Assembly: GCA_019828565.1 (NCBI GenBank) | Contig: JAHDYR010000040.1 | Span: 121,970-185,969, forward strand | Length of the DNA: 64,000 nt | Reading direction: 5' to 3' | Source: Carpediemonas membranifera | Taxonomy: Eukaryota > Fornicata | Shown here: positions 58,142-64,000 of the stretch, piece after piece | How the letters are laid out: each line of letters starts with the position of its first letter | Numbering within the stretch: position 1 is the stretch's first letter | The notes under the pieces: model-generated | The model's input: the letters and a program-made list of their open reading frames with translations, nothing else | Databases searched by the model: none | Told to the model about the DNA's origin: nothing | Translations under genes and position numbers: made by a program

Positions 58142-59312
58142 ATGAGTCACCTGAGTGAAGTAGAATCAGGACTAGTAATGCCCAAGAGTGCTTCTTTCGA
58201 GCCCCAAAACACCGCTGATGATTTTAAGACAGTGAGATTAGCTGAATCTGCGAAAAGCCCGACCTTTGAGTCAAAACGTATAACGATCGGCGAGCAGGCG
58301 CCGAGATCAGCTATCCCACGCTCCTTCTCAACAGAAGGACTCCGTGAAACAGCTGTTAGTCCTGAATCAAAGGGCGAGATCGTCGGCTGGATCCTGTATC
58401 GCGACCATGCCCCGGTGATTGCGAGCGAAGTCGAGGAGAACCGCCAGTTTGTGGAGGAAGCGACCAAGGCGAACATCACGCTCGTTATCATGAACCCCGA
58501 CAACATCGATGTGCTCGTTGACAGCGAGAGGAACCGCAGCATTATCGTCGACGGCCAGCCGAGCCCCCTGCCCGACTTCGTCCTCCCCCGAATGGGCTCA
58601 GACACAACGTACTTCGCCTTCTCTGTCATCCGGCAGCTGGAGAAGCTCGGGGTTCCCTGCCTCAACAGCAGTGTAGGCATTGAGGCCGTCAAGGACAAGC
58701 TCTACGCCCAGCAGCTCATGGTCAAGTGGAACCTGCCCGTCCCAGACACCTTGCTTGCACGGTTCCCAGTCAACGTGGACTTTGTGGAGAAGACGTTCGG
58801 CTTTCCAGTCATTATCAAGACCCTCTCCGGCACCAGAGGCGAGGGAGTCTTCCTCGCAGACGACCGGAAGGCGTTCAAGGATTTGATGAAGCTCATCGAG
58901 ATCACCAACACCAGCGTCAACATCATTATCCAGCGGTTCATTGAAGATAGCTTTGGACGTGACCTACGAGTGTTCGTCATTGGCGGGCGAGTCGTCGCCT
59001 GCATGAAGCGTCAGGCTGCTGACGAAGACGAGTTCAAGGCAAACTTCAGCACTGGCGGCAGTGTGGAGCGCTACCCCCTTTCCTCAGAGATCGAGTGGCT
59101 GGCCCTCGAGGCTTGCCGTTGTACTGGCCTCGACATTGCAGGGGTCGACCTGCTCTTCGACAAGGGTCACTTCAAGATCTGCGAGGTCAACAGCAGCCCC
59201 GGATTCATAGGCCTCCAGCAGGCTTGCGACATTAACGTCCCCGCCGAGATTTACAAAGTTTGTTCTTGCCATCATGCTTATTCAGTATCTCCGGATCCGT
59301 TTTGGACTGTGA
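58142..59312 (+). CDS. RimK-type ATP-grasp ligase, about 380 aa
   Basis: Exons 58142-59257 and 59286-59312. After a disordered N-terminal 80 residues, the protein has the RimK/ATP-grasp plan: LPRMGSDTTYFAFSVIRQLE, then LNSSVGIEAVKDKLYAQQLM, PVIIKTLSGTRGEGVFLADD (ATP-binding Lys and Gly loop), DLRVFVIGGRVVACMKR, a FSTGGSVERYPL segment, and FKICEVNSSPGFIGLQ with the metal-binding Glu and Asn. Relatives ligate amino acids, often Glu, to protein or peptide carboxyl groups, such as ribosomal protein S6 in bacteria. The eukaryotic substrate is unknown. The last eight codons come after a 28-nt intron. Confidence 0.88.
59258..59285 (+). other. 28-nt spliceosomal intron
   Basis: GTTTGT at the 5' end and GCTTATTCAG at the 3' end, with CTTAT as likely branch site. 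Splicing replaces a 37-residue Ser/Cys-rich tail by YLRIRFGL and a stop, a more natural end for the RimK family. Confidence 0.75.
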
Positions 59313-59456
59313 GTGTTCACTCCAGTAAATTATGTTTCGTGAGCAGAGCTAGCATAACTAGAACAGTGTGACCAGGGTTGGCCAAGCTGGAATGCTCATC
59401 AAATGATGGCTTCACCGACCGCGCAATAAGGGGATTCGACGAAAAGGACAGGAGAC

Positions 59457-60308
59457 ATGCGACTGTGCGTATACATTGACGGGGACTACTCATATGTCTC
59501 TGAAATTGAGCCCAATGCTACTATACGGGAGTTTACACGTGCCATTGAGCGCGAGATGAAAGCAATCTTCGGCAGCTCCGTGCCCATCTCAATCGCGGCA
59601 TTGCAAACCGCCAAGACCCGATGCGATGTGAATCCGAACTACCCAGTCTCCTCTGTTTTCAAAGAGAATGACTTTGTTTTCGTTTTGCGCGCCATGACCA
59701 TGACAGTGGACCAGCGTGTGGAGCCCATCATCCTGGAGATCCCAGAGCCCAGCATCGGCATTGGGATGTCCACCGAGCTCTCTCAGTTCGATGCCATCGC
59801 TGACCACTCTCTTCGCATTGTTGAGACCACGGCTCAGCTCACCTCGCCCCCGATCCAGCCACAGCCGCAGCCGCAGCAGATGCCCCGCCCCATCCCACAG
59901 CCTGCCCCGCCATTTACAACCCACCAGCCCTCCCACTTGTCAAACCGCCGCGACCCGTGCCAACCCCACTGCTCCCTTACCAAGTTCGGGTTCGCCGACG
60001 ACCCCTGCCCAAACTGCGGGGAGATGCGGCCATACCTTCCCATCGAGGGCCAAAACTGCACTGAACTCTGCGTAATCCGTGCTAAACACGGGACCGGCTA
60101 TGTCCGTAAGATGAAGTCACAGGGCCTGGACTTCTGTAGCATCTGTATCTCCCGGTACCGTCACAGGAAGTATGCCCACATGCAGAGGCACCAGTGCGCT
60201 GAGTGCCACAGGCCTTGGCTCATCCTCAACGAGGCCGGACTTTGCAGGACGTGCCACGTCAAGCTCGCCGGGCGGCCGAGCGCTAGGAAGAGAAAGAACT
60301 TCGGTTGA
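59457..60308 (+). CDS. Cys-rich protein with ubiquitin-like N-terminus, 283 aa
   Basis: The N-terminal 80 residues (MRLCVYIDGDYSYVSEIEPN, TIREFTRAIEREM, FKENDFVFVLRAM) resemble a beta-grasp or ubiquitin-like fold. A Pro/Gln-rich linker follows. The last 120 residues hold several Cys pairs (CQPHC, CPNCGEM, FCSICISRY, HQCAECHRPW, LCRTCHVK) consistent with two or three zinc ribbons, and end in a basic tail (RKRKNFG). A nuclear nucleic-acid-binding role is likely but the family is not recognised. The frame is uninterrupted. Confidence 0.65.
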   Translation: MRLCVYIDGDYSYVSEIEPNATIREFTRAIEREMKAIFGSSVPISIAALQTAKTRCDVNPNYPVSSVFKENDFVFVLRAMTMTVDQRVEPIILEIPEPSIGIGMSTELSQFDAIADHSLRIVETTAQLTSPPIQPQPQPQQMPRPIPQPAPPFTTHQPSHLSNRRDPCQPHCSLTKFGFADDPCPNCGEMRPYLPIEGQNCTELCVIRAKHGTGYVRKMKSQGLDFCSICISRYRHRKYAHMQRHQCAECHRPWLILNEAGLCRTCHVKLAGRPSARKRKNFG

Positions 60309-60526
60309 GGTTATGTACTTCTACACGTCACATAAATTGATACTATCTCTGCGCGGGTTGAGTCTTGAGGATGATGGATTCGTTCAGCGAATAATTTGGA
60401 ATAATGCTATAGGATTCCATATGGCACAAAAGCTTCGGACAGGCCTATCTGTCCGATCGTTGCCATGCATGGCGTGTGATCTTCAAAGTCGAGCACTTTA
60501 GGGTTAGAGGTTTTAGGTTTGAAGGA

Positions 60527-62029
60527 ATGTCGTCTTCAGAGTCCGAATCCTACATTTCAGAGCAAGACGAGATCTTTGAAGAGCTCGAGCGTGAAGTGGA
60601 CCAAGAAGAAGAGGAGCAGCAGCGCATGGAGGCTGATGCTGAAGCCGAAGCCGCTGAAGCTGCCGCCGATGTTGAAGCGAGCACTGTAGACTTCGATCCC
60701 GAGCTTAGTGATATGAAGGCTATTCGGGAGCGCCTTGAGACGATCATATTCGTTCTTGGAAACTTCAAGGTCCGCCGCGACGAAGAGCACAGCCGCAGCG
60801 AGTACATTGATCTGCTGAAGCACGACATCGCCATCTACTACGGCTACTGCGAGTACCTCGTTGATCTTTTCCTCGATCTCTTCTCCCCCGATGAGGCGAT
60901 CGCCTTCTTTGAGGCCTCTGAGAAGCCCCGCCCTCTCACCATCCGCGTCAACACTCTCCGCACACGCCGTAAGGAGCTTGCCCACACGCTGATCAACCGC
61001 GGTGTGAACCTCGACCCCCTCGGCGCCTGGTCGAAGGTTGGCCTGCAGATTTACGATTCGGGTGTCTCCCTCGGCGCTACGCCAGAGTATCTAGCTGGCC
61101 ACTACATGATACAGGCGGCCGCATCGTTCTTGCCATGCATAGCCCTTGACCCGAAGCCCGGAGAAAAGGTCCTCGATATGTGTGCTGCCCCCGGTGGGAA
61201 GACGACGTATCTCTCGCAGCTCATGAAGAACACAGGCGTTGTCATCGCCAATGATTTCAACGAGAAGCGTATCCCCGCGCTTGTCGCTAACATCCACCGC
61301 ATGGGTGCATCCAACACCGTTGTGTGCAACAAGGATGGCAGGCAACTCGGCGAGATGACTGGCGGGTTCAACCGCGTGCTCATTGATGCGCCATGCACCG
61401 GCCTCGGCGTCATATCCCGGGATCCCTCGGTCAAGTTCGACAAGTCTGAGAAGGACATCCTCAAGTCCAGCCACGTCCAGCGCGAGCTGATGCTCACAGC
61501 CATTGACCTGGTTGATTCATCCAAGCCCGGCGCCGTCATTGTCTACTCGACCTGCTCGGTCACAGTTGAGGAGAACGAGGCAGTTGTGGACTATGCACTC
61601 GCCCGGAGAGACGTCAAGGTCGTCGAGACCGGCCTCCCCTTCGGCAGACCCGGCCTGATCCGCCACCGCCAGCGCCGTTTCCACCCCTCAATCGCCCAGA
61701 GCGTGAGGGTCTACCCCCATGCACACAACATGGACGGTTTCTACGTCTGTAAGCTTGTCAAGATCAGCAACAAGGGGTCAGCCATCATTGCGGCGGCCGA
61801 GGAGGCAAAGAAGAAGCCCCAGAAGGCTGAGAGCAAGCAGTCCCAGCCCAAGGAGCAGGAGAGGGTGCCTCTGATCCTGGCACCCCGGGTGCTCGAGGCT
61901 AAGAGAGCTGAGGCCGTCAAGGCCAAGAAGGACAAGGGTGATAAGAAGCCAAAGCGCACTGGGAAGGCCCGCGCATGGAAGGGGCGGAAGGAGCGTAAGT
62001 TCCAGGGGAAGAAGGACAAGAAGGAGTAA
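60527..62029 (+). CDS. NOP2: NOP2/NSUN1-type 25S/28S rRNA m5C methyltransferase
   Basis: 500 residues from ATG 60527. An acidic N-terminus is followed by an NSUN-family fold: RPLTIRVNTLRTRRKELAHT, LDMCAAPGGKTTYLSQL (SAM-binding, about residue 215), ANDFNEKRIPALVANIHRMG, VLIDAPCTGLGVISRD with the first catalytic Cys (about 290), and IVYSTCSVTVEENEAVVDYA with the second (about 340). The C-terminus is Lys-rich, as in nucleolar NOP2. It methylates large-subunit rRNA and is needed for ribosome assembly in the nucleolus. The in-frame sequence upstream of this ATG is unlikely to be coding. Confidence 0.95.
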   Translation: MSSSESESYISEQDEIFEELEREVDQEEEEQQRMEADAEAEAAEAAADVEASTVDFDPELSDMKAIRERLETIIFVLGNFKVRRDEEHSRSEYIDLLKHDIAIYYGYCEYLVDLFLDLFSPDEAIAFFEASEKPRPLTIRVNTLRTRRKELAHTLINRGVNLDPLGAWSKVGLQIYDSGVSLGATPEYLAGHYMIQAAASFLPCIALDPKPGEKVLDMCAAPGGKTTYLSQLMKNTGVVIANDFNEKRIPALVANIHRMGASNTVVCNKDGRQLGEMTGGFNRVLIDAPCTGLGVISRDPSVKFDKSEKDILKSSHVQRELMLTAIDLVDSSKPGAVIVYSTCSVTVEENEAVVDYALARRDVKVVETGLPFGRPGLIRHRQRRFHPSIAQSVRVYPHAHNMDGFYVCKLVKISNKGSAIIAAAEEAKKKPQKAESKQSQPKEQERVPLILAPRVLEAKRAEAVKAKKDKGDKKPKRTGKARAWKGRKERKFQGKKDKKE

Positions 62030-62152
62030 ACCGCGGATAATTTGGCTTTGCGCAGGCTGAGAGATGTGGGGGACCATGAAGGTGGTTGGGAGGGTGTGGT
62101 GCCGAAAACAGGATAAAAAATGAGAGGTACCGAATTCTGGAAAATGGACAGT

Positions 62153-62587
62153 TTAAAAGGACACGTTCTCAAGGCATCCCAGAACGATGTGGCGCATGTC
62201 TGACACAGTGTTAGCCTTGTTCCGCTTGAGAGTCTGCAGCGACTTGTTCTTGGCCCCGCGCTTTTTGACTTGCTTCGGGGAGAAGGTCTTGGAGTATGGA
62301 TAGCTGCGAGGGCTTCGAGCCGACCAGTTGTAGCCGTGCCCTGAGCCTGTGGACTGCGAACGGGTCTACGAATCCTGCCTACGAACCTATTTACGAGCCT
62401 ATAAATCACAACTCACGTTGATCACTACTGAGGGACCAACACAGTGACACTTCTTCGGGTTCCAGGACGAGAGGTTCGTGCAGTAGGGGCTCGTAGCTTT
62501 GACGCGAACCCACGAGGGGTTGGTCGGGTGGCCCACTTGCGTGCCTGTGGGCCAGCCATTGAATGCAGGTTGCCGGCGGGATATCAC
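62153..62587 (-). CDS. Possible small basic protein, split frame
   Basis: The minus-strand frame ending in TAA at 62153 encodes a basic, protein-like stretch (YNWSARSPRSYPYSKTFSPK, then RNKANTVSDMRHIVLGCLEN). Upstream, a different frame from ATG 62587 encodes a Trp/Cys-containing stretch (PYCTNLSSWNPKKCHCVGPS). A GTTCGT at 62386 and a CAG at 62354 could bound a 33-nt intron, but the branch motif is missing. The family is not recognised. It converges with NOP2. Confidence 0.3.
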
Positions 62588-62630
62588 CGTTGGTTTAGTT
62601 ATCTTGAAAGAATGTCATGAGGCTAGGAGA

Positions 62631-63744
62631 TGGCACCACATCAGGTGTCTGATATTTATCACCTCGGGTGATGGGTTTTGGCGCAATGTGCAGGGGACAG
62701 GGGATAAGGACAATGCCAGAAGAGTTGGCGCTGGAAGCGACGGCGCCAGGACCGACGCTGGTCAAGGCCAGTGTACCTGCTCGTCAGGTAAGGCGAGCCA
62801 GTTCGACTTACCCAGGGAATGCCAGGTGGCGGTTAGTCCCGAATATTTACATAGCAAACCAGGGGTTTCTTGTAAATGTTCTTCCCCCGTTGGAAAGACG
62901 TCGTATGTCATAAGTCTTGCTTATCAAGCATTATAAAAACAAACAAAAGAGAAGAGAACAAACTAGCTAGCATGGCAACCAAACAAGGGAAGGTGAAGCC
63001 CCTGGGATCAGTGAGGGTAACCCCTCGCGTATCCCGGTGGCGTCACGTCACCCTGATAGGCCAACTTGCCAAGCGCAGAGAATTCAATAACAGAAAACCT
63101 AGAGGGACCTTAGCAGGACGTTAGAGATTAAGCGCCACCTCCGCACACTGGCACTCTCATTCAACGCGTTCGACGTCTGGTCGACGACACTACTCCCATA
63201 CGTCGCCTGGATTATCAATAGCACGCCTCACAGCGCCACAGGATTCACTCCGTTCGAACTCCTGTTCGGCACGCACGCCGCGTCTCGGCAGATACCCAGC
63301 CCAGACGACACCTCAGAGCACGCCGCCGAGACGCCACTCACTTCCGTGGCCGAGTACCTCACAGCCATGGACAACCTCCTCGCCAAACTCTGCCGCAAGG
63401 CCGTCAAGCACCAGTCGTCCACCCGACAGGGGAGGGTAGAGACCCAGCACGTTCCCATCAAGCCCGGAGACTACGTCCTCCGGAAGAACCACACGGAGAG
63501 TAAGCTACACGGACACTCCGGCCCTTTCAAGGTCGTTGAGGTGAACCCATTCTCTGCGGTCATCGTCCCGCGCCTGGCTGACGCCCCTCGCCGCACGGTG
63601 CACCTGACCCACCTCATCCCGGTCAAGTCTGACCTGAGCGAGGGCGACCTCGCCTACTTCGCCGCCACGGACCAGGAGGAGTGGTTCGTGGAGCGCATCC
63701 TTCGCTCCAAGCCCGGTTTCCTCCGAGTCAAGTGGATCGGCAGC
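62631..63744 (+). mobile_element. E4 copy 2: internally deleted Ty3 derivative
   Basis: This copy begins TGGCACCACATC (probable LTR start), continues through the 50-codon gag start (62973-63124) and is fused to the integrase C-terminus (63125-63744). It is nearly identical to 10996-12110 on the other strand, including the gag-integrase junction. At about 63744 it switches to another Ty3 pol sequence, so the chromodomain end present in copy 1 is missing here. No 3' LTR was found. Confidence 0.8.
63125..63744 (+). pseudogene. Ty3 integrase C-terminal half (E4 copy 2), truncated
   Basis: Same reading as copy 1: IINSTPHSATGFTPFELLFG, HGHSGPFKVVEVNPFSAVIV and WFVERILRSKPGFLRVKWIG. It breaks off before the Trp-Glu-Pro chromodomain end. 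It lacks the integrase active site. Confidence 0.8.
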
Positions 63745-64000
63745 AGCACGAGACCCCTGGTGGTGGAGCTCCTATCCGAGTGGAACGGTAGGCGCCGCGT
63801 AGCAAGGTAGAAGGGCTACTGGCCAGACTTCTATGGCAACCGTACCACCCTGGACCCCAGGGTCATGGAGCAACTCCCGGTCAAACTCCACCCCGAGCTC
63901 CTGACCCTATCCCAGGCAGCCTCGCTGGTCCCGCTCCATAAGCATGACATGATGCATGGGGGCTCAGCCCAGCAGCTGAGACACCGGCTCACCCACTGCC
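63745..64000 (+). pseudogene. Ty3 pol fragment (start of integrase), runs off window
   Basis: After the junction the frame reads STRPLVVELLSEWNGRRRVA, an in-frame TAG at 63808, and GYWPDFYGNRTTLDPRVMEQ. The LVPLHKHDMMHGGSAQQLRH segment and a final Cys look like the H2C2 zinc finger that begins Ty3 integrases. The sequence is cut by the window end, so its extent is unknown. Confidence 0.5.

Noticed and set aside
1-64000. CRISPR arrays, bacterial operons, rRNA genes
   Set aside because: No regularly spaced repeats, no rRNA-like sequence and no prokaryotic gene order were seen. The repeats present are LTRs, TIRs and element copies.

Overview
This window comes from a nuclear genome of a unicellular eukaryote. 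The host genes are recognisably eukaryotic: MND1, an exosome RNase PH subunit, a NOP2-type rRNA methyltransferase, an RPB11/AC19-type RNA polymerase subunit, an NSE2-type SUMO ligase and a protein kinase. Genes lie close together and are mostly uninterrupted. At least four of them carry GT-AG introns of only 28-31 nt, each with a branch-like motif fused to the 3' splice site. A free-living metamonad (Fornicata, Carpediemonas-like) would fit the ultra-short introns, REL-type LINEs and chromodomain Ty3 elements. That placement is an inference of modest confidence, because no rRNA or marker phylogeny was possible.

Layout: 1-1164 is non-coding with one strong fold-back. 1165-12975 is a graveyard of a Ty3 pol fragment, REL-type LINE copies in head-to-tail order, gag-like debris, a histone-H3-like reading frame (6964-7553) and a deleted Ty3 derivative. 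13390-17030 is a Tc1/mariner transposase gene split by a solo LTR and by a 2.8-kb non-autonomous LTR element (E5). 18395-25178 is a Ty3 element (E3) with a Tc1/mariner element (M2) inserted in its leader, sitting just upstream of an NSE2-like gene. 25208-31384 is a host gene block. 31385-36186 is a Ty3 element (E6) that splits a host gene. About 36200-50846 is a DIRS-like tyrosine-recombinase retrotransposon, split by Ty3 element E1 (38445-49358), which is itself split by Ty3 element E2 (41159-45981, opposite strand). 50847-62590 is a second host gene block. 62631-64000 holds a second copy of the deleted Ty3 derivative, inverted relative to the first, followed by another Ty3 fragment.

The main unexpected observation concerns the LTR elements. 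Five independent ones (E1, E2, E3, E5, E6) have tiny LTRs (85-129 bp) that are identical within each pair as far as I can read. In every one, a perfect 8-10 bp palindrome, different in each family, directly abuts the 5' LTR where a tRNA primer-binding site is normally found. In E3 the palindrome becomes visible only when M2 is removed in silico, because M2 inserted at a TA inside it. This suggests a tRNA-independent priming or RNA-dimerisation mechanism shared by the elements of this genome. Other points of interest are an antisense gene between pol and the 3' LTR of E1, a zinc-knuckle passenger ORF inside M2, and a YR recombinase frame that runs open into MND1 exon 1.
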